64,000 nucleotides of DNA from Streptomyces sp. Ru62 (GTDB lineage Bacteria > Actinomycetota > Actinomycetes > Streptomycetales > Streptomycetaceae), in assembly GCF_002920615.1 (NCBI RefSeq), contig NZ_PQSU01000015.1:171046-235045 (forward strand), read 5' to 3'. The position numbers and the translations under genes are program-made. Positions 46,929 to 55,855 of this stretch are shown in pieces. The notes under the pieces are model-generated. The model made no database searches and was not told the DNA's origin. It saw only the letters and a list, made by a program, of their open reading frames with translations. Numbering within the stretch: the stretch's first letter is position 1; each line of letters starts with the position of its first letter.

Positions 46929-47003
46929 GATGGTTCGCCTCCCTCGTGGTGACGTGCTGGCTAGGGTGGATGGCACCGGCCTGCTCGGGCGGTCTGAACC
47001 GTG

Positions 47004-47071
47004 ATGGCGCCTGAAACTCGGTAAGGCCCCTATTGGGACACGCCCTGTGGCTCGGTACCTGCAGGCGCCAT
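47004..47071 (-). ncRNA. stem-loop in the IS110 non-coding end, candidate bridge RNA part
   Basis: ATGGCGCCTG (47004-47013) pairs perfectly with CAGGCGCCAT (47062-47071) around a 48-nt loop, 76-143 nt upstream of the transposase start. Recently characterised IS110 elements encode a structured bridge RNA in just this place, with loops that base-pair to target and donor DNA. The loop here is large enough for such guide segments, but which bases guide cannot be assigned from one copy. Confidence 0.4.
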
Positions 47072-47100
47072 CCCGCAACGACAGTCGACAAGCCTGTGAC

Positions 47101-47589
47101 TGGACACTTCGGTCATAGATCTCATGAGTCAGACCCCCGTCCGGGACGGCACTGCGCCACCGTCCCATCGATCCCGGCACAACGGCGTGACTCGATCACT
47201 GCCGGATGGCTTCGAACGAACCGGCGCTCAACCTGGCCTGGACCGGCTGACAGTACGTTGACTCTTCGTCCACTCGTGACCGACCTTGACGGACAGCCGT
47301 GTGGTCCGCCATCCCGGCAGTCCTTCGTTGGCCATTGCAGGAACGCCCTCAGACCCTCCCTTGTAAGCCGCTGGTCACAAATCCTGTAGGCACTGCGCGA
47401 GATCCTCGCCGGCTTCCCCTCGACTCGGCCACGAGGTGGATGCCTAGGCGGTTTCGGCCGAACTTCACGAGGAGTGGCCGGTCTTCGATACCTCTCCGAA
47501 GGCTCCATGGCCGACTCCTCAATCCGAAACCCACTGAGGACGGTGGACCGTGCGATGAGGCAACGCTCAGGACCTGGCAAGTCGCCTCA
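47101..47589. other. non-coding stretch between IS110 end and PAS remnant
   Basis: Several overlapping short frames occur on both strands but none shows a recognisable domain, ribosome-binding site or codon bias. Base composition is lower in GC than the neighbours. It may be leftover mobile-element or phage-like DNA, but no family could be named. Confidence 0.35.
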
Positions 47590-47838
47590 TCACCACGGCT
47601 GCGGCCACTGCGGCGAAGAGCAGGGCCGCACGGGGCGGCCGTGGACGTCATCGGCGTGTAACCCCGTCAGATCCTCTGCTGTCCTGGTCCGCCCCACCAC
47701 CACGCCTCGGTCGTCCAGCACCGCGACTGCCGGCCGTAAGGGGGGACATCCCGGCCGGGACCGGCACCAAAGACAACTCATAGCTGCTTGGGAGGCGCCT
47801 ACCGAGTCGGCGTCTTCACCATTCACTGGGTGATCCAT
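47590..47838 (-). pseudogene. PAS-domain gene remnant
   Basis: A short frame containing AVAVLDDRGVVVGRTRTAEDL followed by LHADDVHGRPVR, the opening strands and helix of a PAS domain as in Streptomyces PAS-PP2C phosphatases. The adjacent intact gene begins with the same pattern (AVINADGTVAAWTQAAERLVG). Nothing follows it in frame, so it is a fragment left by insertion or deletion. Confidence 0.5.
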
Positions 47839-47923
47839 AACGCTGGCTTCCTGGTAAGAGCCCTGCGGCTACGAGAGACCGACACGCGCGGACGACCCCT
47901 GTCGCGCGCGGCTCGCCGACGGG

Positions 47924-50386
47924 TCACAGGGCACCGGCCCTGGCGGGCAGGTCCTGTTCAGCCCAGACGACCTTGCCGTCCGTTGCGCAGCGGGAGCCCC
48001 ACCGGCGCGAGAGCTGGGCGACCAGCTGGAGGCCGCGGCCGTGCTCGTCGAGATCGCCGGGATGGCGGGAGCGTGGCTGGCCGGTGTTGCTGTCGAAGAC
48101 CTCGCACGTCAGCACCCGGTGCTGGATGAGCCGTAGGCGGCTGGGTCCGCCGCCGTGGCGGATGGCGTTGGTGACCAGTTCGCTGACGATCGACTCCACG
48201 GGCGTCACGAGCGGCTCCAGACCCCATTCCCTGAGCTGACGGGCGGCCAGGTGCCGGGCTGTTGTGACGGTGACCGGTTCGTTCGGCAGGTCCCAGGAGG
48301 CGACCTGGGTGGGCTCGAGCGCGCGGGTCCGGGCAAGGAGCAAGGTGACATCGTCGGCCGGTGTGTGACTGCGCAAGGTCTCCATCACTCGCGAGCACAT
48401 GTCCTCCGGGGATGCGCCCGGCTGTGCCAGGGCGGCGCTCAGACGGCGCAGGCCGGCGTCGATGTCCTCGTCCCGGGACTCGACCAGCCCGTCGGAGTAG
48501 AGGGCGAGCACGCTTCCCTCGGGCAGTTCCAGTTCCACGGACTCGAAGGGGACCAGGCCGAGACCGAGGCCGAGCGGGGCTCCGGCGGGCAGGTCGGGGA
48601 CGGTGACCCGGCCCTGTGCGCCGACGATCAGGGGCGGCGGATGCCCGGCCCGCGCCATGGTGCACCGCCGGGTGACCGGGTCGTAGACGGCGTACAGACA
48701 GGTGGCGCCCACCACCGCGGGGGCCTGGTCGGTGTCGTCGGTGTCCTCGTCGTTCAGCCGCCGGACCGTGTCGTCGAGGTGCGTCAGCAACTCGTCCGGG
48801 GGCAGGTCGAGGTCCGCGAGCGTGCGCACGGCCGTGCGCAGCCTGCCCATGGTCGCCGCGGCGTTGATGCCGTGTCCGACCACATCGCCGACGACGAGGG
48901 CCACCCGCGCGCCGGACAGCTCGATCACGTCGAACCAGTCACCGCCCACGCCGTGGTCCATGTCGGCCGGCACATAGCGCGAGGCGACCTCGACGGCGGC
49001 ACCACCCTGCACCCGGTGGGGCAGCAGGTCGCGTTGCAGGGTGAGGGCCGCGGTGCGCTCGCGCGCATACTGCAGGGCGTTGTCCAGGCTGAGCGCGGTC
49101 CGGGTGACGAGCTCCTCGGCGAGGAGCAGGTCGTCCTCCTGGAACGGCGTCTGTTCCTCGGAGCGGCCGAACAGCGCCAGGCCCAGCACGCAGCGCCGCG
49201 CACGGATGGGCACGACCATCAAGGAGTGGACGCCGCTGTCCCGCACCTTCTGCGCCCGCACCGGGTCGTGGTCGACCCACGGACCGGCCTGGGTGTCGAG
49301 CACCGGCTCCAGGTGAGACCTGCCCGTGCGCAGGGCGACGGCGAACGATGAGCTCGGGTGGGTGTGGATCACCTCTTCCCTCACCCACGGCAACTCCAGG
49401 AGTCCCAGGTCGATGGAGGCCAGACCAGCACGCCGCAGCAGCGGCGGGCGGCTGCTCGTCGTGCCGATCCGTGCCGAGGGTTCCACGCCGAAGGGAACCG
49501 ACTCGACCAGATCGACGAGGGCGTGGTCGGCCAGCAGGGGCACGGCGAGCTCGGCCAGTTCCTGCCCGGTCTGCATCACGTCGAGGGTGCTGCCGATGCG
49601 CGTACTCGCCTCGCTGAGGATGGCAAGGCGTTCGCGCGCCCGCCGGTTCCCGGTGACATCCACGGTCATGGAGCACACTCCCAGGGGCGTGCCGTCCGCG
49701 TCCTGGAGGCAGAAGAACGAGGCCGAGAACGCATGTTCGCGGCGCCCGTCCGACAGCGGCCACGCCCGGTATTCGTGGACCATGGTGGTACCGCTCTGCA
49801 GCACCTGCTGCATCACCACCTCGAGCGCTTCGGCCTCCACGGCGGGCAGCGAGTCCTTCAGACGGCGTCCGAAGCGCCGGTCACGGGGAATGCCGTCGTG
49901 GCGCTCCATGGCGTCGTTCACCCAGGTACAGCGCAGCTGTGGGTCATACACCACGATGCCGATCGGTGCATGGGCGAGGAGCGACTCCCGCACCGGTCCG
50001 TTGGCAGGCTCCGAGGACAGGGCGCCTATGTCGGTCACGGATACCAGCCACCGGGTGCCGGCGTCCTGTCCCCACAACAGCGAGACCCGCAGCGACATCT
50101 TGAGCGTGTGGCCGTCGCGGTGGCGGACCGCGGCGGTGCCGGACCAGCCACTTTGGGCACGGCGCTGCTCGGCGAACAGCGAAGCCATTCGGGCCTCCTC
50201 AGGGGGCGGTAGCACGTGCGCGGCGGATCGGCCCACCACTTCCGCGGCCGAGTACCCGACAAGTCGCTCAGCGGCCTGCGTCCAGGCCGCCACCGTCCCG
50301 TCCGCATTGATCACCGCTATCGCCGAGTCCGGTATCTCGCCGGGGCTCACCGACTTGGCGAGTGGCGTGTGGTCGGTATGCGTCAT
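47924..50386 (-). CDS. PAS-PAS-GAF-PP2C-HATPase sensor phosphatase
   Basis: An 820-residue multidomain signalling protein. PAS1 (~20-120, AVINADGTVAAWTQAAERLVG), PAS2 (~135-250, VVYDPQLRCTWVNDAMERHDG) and GAF (~260-430) are sensors. A SpoIIE/PP2C phosphatase follows (~450-665; GGDWFDVIELSGARVALVVGDVVGHG, ARAGHPPPLIV, LYSDGLVE). At the C-terminus is an anti-sigma-factor-like HATPase (~690-815; SELVTNAIRHGG, DEHGRGLQLV). Such proteins control partner switching of alternative sigma factors, and Streptomyces has many. ATG at 50386. The downstream PAS debris suggests duplication. Confidence 0.93.
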   Translation of the reverse strand: MTHTDHTPLAKSVSPGEIPDSAIAVINADGTVAAWTQAAERLVGYSAAEVVGRSAAHVLPPPEEARMASLFAEQRRAQSGWSGTAAVRHRDGHTLKMSLRVSLLWGQDAGTRWLVSVTDIGALSSEPANGPVRESLLAHAPIGIVVYDPQLRCTWVNDAMERHDGIPRDRRFGRRLKDSLPAVEAEALEVVMQQVLQSGTTMVHEYRAWPLSDGRREHAFSASFFCLQDADGTPLGVCSMTVDVTGNRRARERLAILSEASTRIGSTLDVMQTGQELAELAVPLLADHALVDLVESVPFGVEPSARIGTTSSRPPLLRRAGLASIDLGLLELPWVREEVIHTHPSSSFAVALRTGRSHLEPVLDTQAGPWVDHDPVRAQKVRDSGVHSLMVVPIRARRCVLGLALFGRSEEQTPFQEDDLLLAEELVTRTALSLDNALQYARERTAALTLQRDLLPHRVQGGAAVEVASRYVPADMDHGVGGDWFDVIELSGARVALVVGDVVGHGINAAATMGRLRTAVRTLADLDLPPDELLTHLDDTVRRLNDEDTDDTDQAPAVVGATCLYAVYDPVTRRCTMARAGHPPPLIVGAQGRVTVPDLPAGAPLGLGLGLVPFESVELELPEGSVLALYSDGLVESRDEDIDAGLRRLSAALAQPGASPEDMCSRVMETLRSHTPADDVTLLLARTRALEPTQVASWDLPNEPVTVTTARHLAARQLREWGLEPLVTPVESIVSELVTNAIRHGGGPSRLRLIQHRVLTCEVFDSNTGQPRSRHPGDLDEHGRGLQLVAQLSRRWGSRCATDGKVVWAEQDLPARAGAL

Positions 50387-50817
50387 CGTGGTTGATCCCC
50401 TTCAGTTCGGAGGTGAGGGAGTGCCGGCATGCGGGCGCGGCCGCCCGGTCTGTAGCCGTGGTGGACGGTGATGGGCAGGAGGCGGAGACCCCGGGGGTAG
50501 CGGGAGCCTTGCGGTGCAGCGGGCGACCTCCGCCGCTGCCCTGTGACCCGCAGCCCGGCATCCGCCACCCTTACACCGTTTGCCCACTTCTGATGAAATA
50601 GTCAGATACGACCGCTTCATCGTCAAGGCCACCGAAACTGATTGTTCAATCAAATATGGCCATGCAGTGCGACGGGGGAGGCGAGGCGGCCTCTGTCGCC
50701 GCTGCAATCACTGACCCCGGGGCGGCGAAGTTGGGGTCCGGCAAGGTTCCGGCTGGACAATTCGCAGCGGCAGCGCGATGATGAATCCATCAGAACTGGT
50801 GACCTTGTGTGCGGTGT
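50387..50817. promoter_or_regulatory. divergent region with a TetR-type palindrome
   Basis: The 431-bp gap between the divergent phosphatase and TetR genes has an AT-richer part (50570-50670). Within it TGATTG-TT-CAATCA (50639-50652) is an inverted repeat with 6-bp arms, the size expected of a TetR-family operator, probably for the regulator at 50818. No further gene is evident. Confidence 0.45.
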
Positions 50818-51453
50818 ATGCCGATGTCAGCCTCACCCAGGAATCGATTCGAACGCCGTCGGGCCGAGACCCGGCAGGCACTCGTCCGCGCCGCGCGGCA
50901 GCTCCTGGCCGATTCGGGCGATACGAGCGCCAGCATCCGGACCATCGCGGAGCTCGCCGACGTGGGCTTCGGCTCGTTCTACAACCACTTCACGTCCAAG
51001 CCGGACCTGTTCGACGCAGCCGTGGCCGATGCACTGGAGGAGTTCGCCCGAGCCGTCGACAAACATCTGTACGGCGTCGACGACCCCGCCGAGCGCCTCG
51101 CCGCCGGCATGCGGCTCAGCGCACGCATGGCCAGCTCACACCCGGAGATCATGCGGATTCTCTGCCACAGCGGGCTCGGCCGCATATGCGCCGGCTGCGG
51201 ACTGGCTCCGCGCGCGAGACACGACGTGGAGCAGGGCATGACTTCTGGCCGCTTCACCGTGGTCGACCCGATGATCGCCTTGACCGTGCTGAACGGCAGC
51301 CTGCTGGCGCTCCTGCAGCTCTGGTTCCATCAGCCCGAGGCCGACAGGGACCATGCAGCCGCAAAGATGGCCGAGACGCTCCTGCACATGCTTGGCGTCT
51401 CCGCGGACGAGGCCCGTGACCTCGCCCGGCGGCCGCTTCCCGCTGCGGCGTGA
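50818..51453 (+). CDS. TetR-family regulator
   Basis: A 211-residue TetR protein. The HTH lies in residues ~15-60 (RQALVRAARQLLADSG, SIRTIAELADVGFGSFYNHFTSKPDLF). The ligand-binding part is helical, with a CxxC-like pair in RICAGCGL. It converges on the P450-reductase-ferredoxin operon, with the two stops 32 bp apart, and may repress that operon or itself. ATG at 50824 is an alternative start; no clear ribosome-binding site decides between them. Confidence 0.87.
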   Translation: MPMSASPRNRFERRRAETRQALVRAARQLLADSGDTSASIRTIAELADVGFGSFYNHFTSKPDLFDAAVADALEEFARAVDKHLYGVDDPAERLAAGMRLSARMASSHPEIMRILCHSGLGRICAGCGLAPRARHDVEQGMTSGRFTVVDPMIALTVLNGSLLALLQLWFHQPEADRDHAAAKMAETLLHMLGVSADEARDLARRPLPAAA

Positions 51454-51484
51454 AGGCGATGTGCTGTCTGCCGTTGACGCGGCC

Positions 51485-52669
51485 TCACAGTTGGATGGAC
51501 AGGTGGCGGGGGCCGCGGAGCATAGCGTTCTGGCGGTAGGGGGGCGGGTCCTGAACCAGGCTTGCCGTCGCGAGATAGGGAAGCAGCGCGCCGAGCGCGG
51601 CGTAAGCCTCGACACGGGCCAAGGGGCCGCCGTAGCAGAGGTGGATACCGCTGCCGAAGCCGAGGTGTTGGTTGTCTGGGCGGGTGGGGTCGAACCGGTC
51701 GGGGTCGGGGAACCGCTGGGGGTCGCGGTTGCCTGAGGCGAGGGCCAGGATCACGGAGGCGCCTTGGGGGACGGGCGTACCGGCGACGTCCACGTCGGCG
51801 TGCGGGATGCGCTCGCGCATATGGACCGGGGGCTCGTAGCGCAGCAGTTCCTCCACCGCACGCGGTAGCAGCTCCGGTTCCCGGCGCAGCCGGTCCAATT
51901 GCTCGGGCTGGCGTAGGAAGGTGAGGGCGCCGTTGGCGATCAGGTTGACCGTGGTCTCGTGTCCGGCGATGAGGAGCAGTACGGCGGTTTCCGCGAGTTC
52001 CTCCTGGGTGAGCCGCAGGGCCGGGTCCGGCTCGTTGACGAAGGCGGAGAGCATGTCGTCGCCTGGCTTGCCACGCCGCTGCTCGGCCAGGTTCAAAAGG
52101 TAGCCGCCCATCTCCATCCGTGCCTGGTCGCCGGCCTTGTCCGGCTCGGTGGAGTCGTCGTCGGGCCTGACGTCGGCGGCTGCGACGATCGCGTCGGACC
52201 AGGTCCGGAAGAGCGGCTCGTCCTCGTGCGGCACGCCGAGCAGGCGGCAGATCACGGTGACGGGCAGCGGGTAGGCGAAGTCGTCGACGATGTCGATCTG
52301 CCGGCCCGCCTCGAAGGGCTCCAGCAGTTCCTTGGTGATCCGGTCGATCTCACCGCGCATGCCGTCGACCCGGCCTGGGCTGTGCGGAGGCCCGAAGGGC
52401 CGCATGGCGAGCGTGCGCAGCCTGTGGTGCTCGGGGTCGTCGAGCCGCAGGAACGGCGGCTTGTGGGTCACCTCGCCGCGGGTGCGGGGATCGGCACTCA
52501 TCCGTGGGTCGTGGAGCAGAGCGGCGATGTGGTGGTAGGTGCCGATCAGATAGCTGCCGTCGGCCTGCGGCACCACAGGACCGGCCTCGCGGAGTTCCGC
52601 GTACAGCGGATAGGGGTTGGGGCGGCTGGCGTAGTCGGTGATCCGTGCCAGCAAGGTCGCGGAGTCCAT
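51485..52669 (-). CDS. cytochrome P450 (class I)
   Basis: A 394-residue bacterial P450. I-helix LLIAGHETTVNLI, ExxR in EELLR, and the heme loop FGSGIHLCYGGPLAR give the thiolate Cys. The B-C region and F-G loops are of usual length. With the ferredoxin reductase and [3Fe-4S] ferredoxin genes immediately upstream it forms a self-contained three-component monooxygenase. The substrate is unknown. It lies 30 nt behind the reductase gene. Confidence 0.95.
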   Translation of the reverse strand: MDSATLLARITDYASRPNPYPLYAELREAGPVVPQADGSYLIGTYHHIAALLHDPRMSADPRTRGEVTHKPPFLRLDDPEHHRLRTLAMRPFGPPHSPGRVDGMRGEIDRITKELLEPFEAGRQIDIVDDFAYPLPVTVICRLLGVPHEDEPLFRTWSDAIVAAADVRPDDDSTEPDKAGDQARMEMGGYLLNLAEQRRGKPGDDMLSAFVNEPDPALRLTQEELAETAVLLLIAGHETTVNLIANGALTFLRQPEQLDRLRREPELLPRAVEELLRYEPPVHMRERIPHADVDVAGTPVPQGASVILALASGNRDPQRFPDPDRFDPTRPDNQHLGFGSGIHLCYGGPLARVEAYAALGALLPYLATASLVQDPPPYRQNAMLRGPRHLSIQL

Positions 52670-52699
52670 GGTGGCTCCTCGTAGGGGGCGGGATGTGGG

Positions 52700-54055
52700 C
52701 TACACCACCGTCAGCCGGCGGTCGGGAAGGTGACCGGTGAGTGCGACGGTCGGGCCGTGGGACAGCACGGAGGGGTCCGGTACGGCGGAGGGGATCGTGA
52801 TGTCGGCGGCGATCGCACGGTCCTGTGCGCCGGGCGGGGGCGGGAAGGGAGCGGCGGTCTCGATCAGGTGCCGGTAGTAGTCGAGCGACTTGGCCATGTC
52901 GACGGTGACGGCGGCGGTGACCCGGCCCTTGTATCCGTAGACCATCGCGAGCCGGCGTGCCTCCAGGGAGCCCTGGGCGATGACCACGTGGTCGGAGTAG
53001 GTGGGGACGCCCACCGACTTGATGTTGAGTCCGAACTGGGTCGACCAGAAGACCGGGATGGCCAGGTGCGGGCGCTGCAGCGGCCCCGGGTTGACCATGT
53101 TGTGGGCGGCCACCTCGGCCTGCTCGACGGCGTTGCCCCAGTGTTCCAGGGACAGCATCTGGTAGCCGAACAGCGGGTGGGGGAAGCGCGAGACGTCACC
53201 GGCCACGAAGACGTCATCGGTGACGATCCCGTACATGTTGAAGGCCCGGCAGCCTGCGTCGCAGGCGATGCCGCGTGGACCCGCCGCCAGCCCGGACTCC
53301 GCCAGCCACTCCACGTTGCGGATCGCGCCCAGCGCCACGACGCACACGTCCGCCTCGACGCGGCTACCGTCGGACAGCTGCGCGCCCGTGAAGCTGCCGT
53401 TGCCGTTCAGGGCGGTGACCGTCACCCCGGTGCGCAGGTCCACGCCGTGGTTGCGCTGCATGACGGCGGCCAGCTTGGACAGGGTGCCGCCGAGCGCGCC
53501 CACCAGGGGTGCGGGACCACGTTCGGCGACGGTCACCTCAAGGCCCAGTTCCCGACAGGCCGAGGCGATCTCCGAGCCGGTGAAGCCGCCGCCGATCACC
53601 AGTACCCGCTCCGGTCTCGCGGCCAGCCGCTCGGCCAGCCCCGCGCCGTCCTCCCGCGTGCGCAGGGTGAACACCCCGTCCAGGGCGCCTTCCTCCGGGT
53701 TGGGCCAGGGCCGTGCCCGGGTCCCGGTGGCGATCAGCAGCCGGTCGTACGGCAGCGACTCACCGTCTCCCAGCAGTACCCGTTTCGCCAGCAGGTCCAC
53801 ACCGGTGGCGCGCACGCCGAGGCGCCACTCGGCGTCCGGGTCCCGGCGCATCGGCAGCTCGAGGGTGTCCGCCGTCGCCTGCCCGAGCAGCACCTGCTTG
53901 GACAGCGGCGGCCGGTCGTAGGGCCCATGGGGCTCGTCCCCCACCACCGTCAGTGAACCCGTGAACCCTTCCTCGCGCAGCGCCTCCGCTGCTCTCAGCC
54001 CGGCCAGCGACGCGCCGACGATGACAATGCGGCCGTCTTTCAGGTCACCGGGCAC
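52700..54055 (-). CDS. FAD-dependent ferredoxin reductase
   Basis: A 451-residue pyridine-nucleotide-disulphide-type reductase. FAD dinucleotide motif IVIVGASLAGLRAAEALR, second Rossmann motif VLVIGGGFTGSEIASACREL for NAD(P)H, and DVFVAGDVSRFPH near the FAD site. It passes electrons from NAD(P)H to the adjacent ferredoxin for the P450. The start GTG overlaps the ferredoxin stop by 11 nt. It is somewhat longer than the common ~410 residues because of a C-terminal extension. Confidence 0.93.
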   Translation of the reverse strand: MPGDLKDGRIVIVGASLAGLRAAEALREEGFTGSLTVVGDEPHGPYDRPPLSKQVLLGQATADTLELPMRRDPDAEWRLGVRATGVDLLAKRVLLGDGESLPYDRLLIATGTRARPWPNPEEGALDGVFTLRTREDGAGLAERLAARPERVLVIGGGFTGSEIASACRELGLEVTVAERGPAPLVGALGGTLSKLAAVMQRNHGVDLRTGVTVTALNGNGSFTGAQLSDGSRVEADVCVVALGAIRNVEWLAESGLAAGPRGIACDAGCRAFNMYGIVTDDVFVAGDVSRFPHPLFGYQMLSLEHWGNAVEQAEVAAHNMVNPGPLQRPHLAIPVFWSTQFGLNIKSVGVPTYSDHVVIAQGSLEARRLAMVYGYKGRVTAAVTVDMAKSLDYYRHLIETAAPFPPPPGAQDRAIAADITIPSAVPDPSVLSHGPTVALTGHLPDRRLTVV

Positions 54056-54263
54056 CGGTGCTCACCTCTTCCCCGAGGAGGATCGCCTGCACCGGGCACG
54101 CCGCCGCGGCCTGACGTACCCGCTCCACCTGGTCGTCCGGGACGGCCGTGGCGTACAGCAGCCCCTCCTCCCCGTGCAGCTCGAACACCTCAGGGGCGAG
54201 GAACACGCACTGCGCATAGCCCTGGCAACGTGTGAGGTCGACAACGGTCCGCATCTCCACCAC
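54045..54263 (-). CDS. [3Fe-4S] ferredoxin
   Basis: A 72-residue small ferredoxin. The cluster ligands are CQGYAQC (C-X5-C) and the later CPVQA Cys, the three-Cys arrangement of P450-serving [3Fe-4S] ferredoxins; Tyr sits in the variable second-sphere position. GTG at 54263 is chosen because GGAGG lies 5 nt upstream; GTG at 54281 and ATG at 54236 are alternatives. It is the first gene of the ferredoxin-reductase-P450 operon. Confidence 0.9.
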   Translation of the reverse strand: MVEMRTVVDLTRCQGYAQCVFLAPEVFELHGEEGLLYATAVPDDQVERVRQAAAACPVQAILLGEEVSTGAR

Positions 54264-54422
54264 TTCTTCCTCCGTTGTCACACCCCCCTCCTCTCCAGCA
54301 TGGGGCCAGACCCGGGTGCCTGCATGCCTTGTAGTCGGGAGCTGGTATTCGGGCCAGCAGGGCGAGGGGGAAGGAGAGGAGTGGTCCGAGTGACCCGCGT
54401 CACTGTCACCGCCAGGCCATTT

Positions 54423-54471
54423 CCATACGTCGTATGGTTATCCTGGCAGGGTGATTCCGTACAACGTATGG
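54423..54471 (+). promoter_or_regulatory. two TetR-type operators before the secreted-protein gene
   Basis: CCATACGTCGTATGG (54423-54437, perfect 7-bp arms) and CCGTACAACGTATGG (54457-54471), centres 34 bp apart. They are nearly the same sequence as the four copies around the TetR-CYP102 promoter region at 60170-60297, whose paired centres are 23 bp apart; the difference is one helical turn. The same repressor probably controls both places. Confidence 0.7.
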
Positions 54472-54567
54472 AACTGCTTGACGGACAACGCCACACAACG
54501 CCAGGCGCTACACATCGCCTGCAAAAGCAGCCGTTGGTGCAGACCGCACCAACCGGAAGGAAAGATC

Positions 54568-55050
54568 ATGAAGAAGCTCACGAAGCGGATTGCTGTCGCC
54601 GTTTCCTCCGTGGCGGTCGCGGGTGTCGCCGTTGTCGGTGCCGGGGGCACCGCTTCGGCCGCGACTCCCGCCTCCGTACACGTCCAGCGGTCGGCCGAGG
54701 TCAACCCCGCCGACTACCGCTGGGACCACGGCGTGGGCTACCTGATCGAGCAGGGCTACTGCTGGGACGCAGAGCGTGGCTGGCACCACGACGACCATGT
54801 CGCCGGCTCCCTCTGGCACAGCCGCGACGGTCGCTGCTACCGCTGGGACGACGAGCGGCGCGAGTGGAAGTCCGACAGGTCCTACCGGTACGACTGGAAC
54901 CGCTACGAGAGCGACGGCCGGGGCTGGGACCAGCACGACTGGAACCGCGGTGACCGGGACTACTTCGACTGGGACCACTACTACCGGAACCACGGTGGCT
55001 GGGACTCCTACGGATGGGACCACTACGGCCGGAACCACGGTGACTGGTAA
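54568..55050 (+). CDS. secreted Trp/Asp/Tyr/His-rich protein
   Basis: A 160-residue exported protein. A signal peptide (KKLTKRIAVAVSSVAVAGVAVVGAGGTASAA) ends at about residue 32. The mature protein has the segments DYRWDHGVGYLIEQGYCWD and LWHSRDGRCYRWDDER, with one Cys each, then a tail dominated by W, D, Y, N, H, R and G with the repeats WDHYYRNHGG and WDHYGRNHGD. It resembles nothing I can name. GGAAGGA precedes the ATG. Two operators of the CYP102-linked TetR lie in its promoter, so its production is probably induced with that P450. Confidence 0.8.
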   Translation: MKKLTKRIAVAVSSVAVAGVAVVGAGGTASAATPASVHVQRSAEVNPADYRWDHGVGYLIEQGYCWDAERGWHHDDHVAGSLWHSRDGRCYRWDDERREWKSDRSYRYDWNRYESDGRGWDQHDWNRGDRDYFDWDHYYRNHGGWDSYGWDHYGRNHGDW

Positions 55051-55394
55051 GACAGGTCCCGTCTGTGCCCCTGAGCGGAGGCTGGTTCTCTCACCTTGAT
55101 GCCTGTCGGCGGCGGGGATGCGACCGCTGGTCACGGATCAGTGGTCCCCTGCCCGCCGCCCAGGCGGCCGATTGAGCGAGGGCCTGCTCCCTGCCCCCTC
55201 TGAACCTGCCTGCGGCACCACCACGTGCCACAGGCGCGCGTCGCTTCAACTGCTGCGACGCCACGACCCGCACGGTCCGCCGATGCCGTCCGGCGCCCGG
55301 GCCCCGCTGAACACCTCCTGATTCGATGCGTGCTTGTCGCCACGAGCGCCGGAGCCGCAGCCGAGGCAAGGGGGGTGCCTTGGAGTGAATGCCC
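55051..55394. other. 344-bp gap between secreted-protein and ssgA-like genes
   Basis: No supported gene; short frames lack motifs and start sites. It presumably holds the terminator of the secreted-protein gene and the promoter of the SsgA-like gene, though no clear hairpin or -10/-35 pair was recognised. Confidence 0.4.
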
Positions 55395-55814
55395 ATGGAG
55401 TCTTCGAGGACCGTGGTTCGGGCGGTGACCGCGCAGCTCGTCGTCTCGCGCACCTACTCACAGCCCTTGTGCATGCGGCTGCGGTACGAGCCTGCTGATC
55501 CCTACGTCGTCCGTGCCGCTTTTTTCGTCCACAGCGACGAGCCGGTCGAATGGGTCCTGGGGCGTGACCTTCTGGCCGACGGCCTGAACGGTTTCGCAGG
55601 TCATGGGGACGTCCGTATCTGGTCGGCCGCCAACCGTGGTGACCCCGCGATGTACATCGCTCTGGGGTCTCGCGCGGGCACCGCCCTTGTCGAGGTCCCC
55701 GTACACGACGTCAAGACCTTCCTGGAGCGCACGGAGACCGTGGTGCCACGGGGCACCGAGTCGGAGCGCATCGACTGGGAGGCCGAACTGGCATACCTGC
55801 TCTCGCAAAGCTGA
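55395..55814 (+). CDS. SsgA-like sporulation/cell-division regulator
   Basis: A 139-residue SALP-family protein. RLRYEPADPYVVRAAFFV, EWVLGRDLLADGL, GHGDVRIWSA, ALVEVPVHDVKTFLERTE and VPRGTESERIDWEAEL are the conserved blocks of SsgA/SsgB proteins, which are confined to sporulating actinomycetes and steer peptidoglycan and septum sites. ATG at 55395 has GGAG 9-10 nt upstream; ATG at 55389 is too close to it. It is followed 41 nt later by the NIPSNAP gene. Confidence 0.93.
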   Translation: MESSRTVVRAVTAQLVVSRTYSQPLCMRLRYEPADPYVVRAAFFVHSDEPVEWVLGRDLLADGLNGFAGHGDVRIWSAANRGDPAMYIALGSRAGTALVEVPVHDVKTFLERTETVVPRGTESERIDWEAELAYLLSQS

Positions 55815-55855
55815 CCACTGATCATCATGCTCAGACAGAAAAGGATCGACTGTTC

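Larger units (their letters stand above)
45810..47100 (-). mobile_element. IS110-family insertion sequence (approximate limits)
   Basis: The element comprises the transposase gene, a very short right end next to the PcaD-PcaC fusion, and a non-coding left end upstream of the transposase that contains a strong stem-loop. IS110 elements lack long inverted repeats, so the ends cannot be fixed here; the left boundary could be anywhere up to about 47250. Neighbouring gene debris suggests an insertion-prone spot. Confidence 0.6.

Noticed and set aside
47122..47580. 152-residue minus-strand frame near the IS element
   Set aside because: No recognisable domain, poor codon bias and no ribosome-binding site; left as non-coding.
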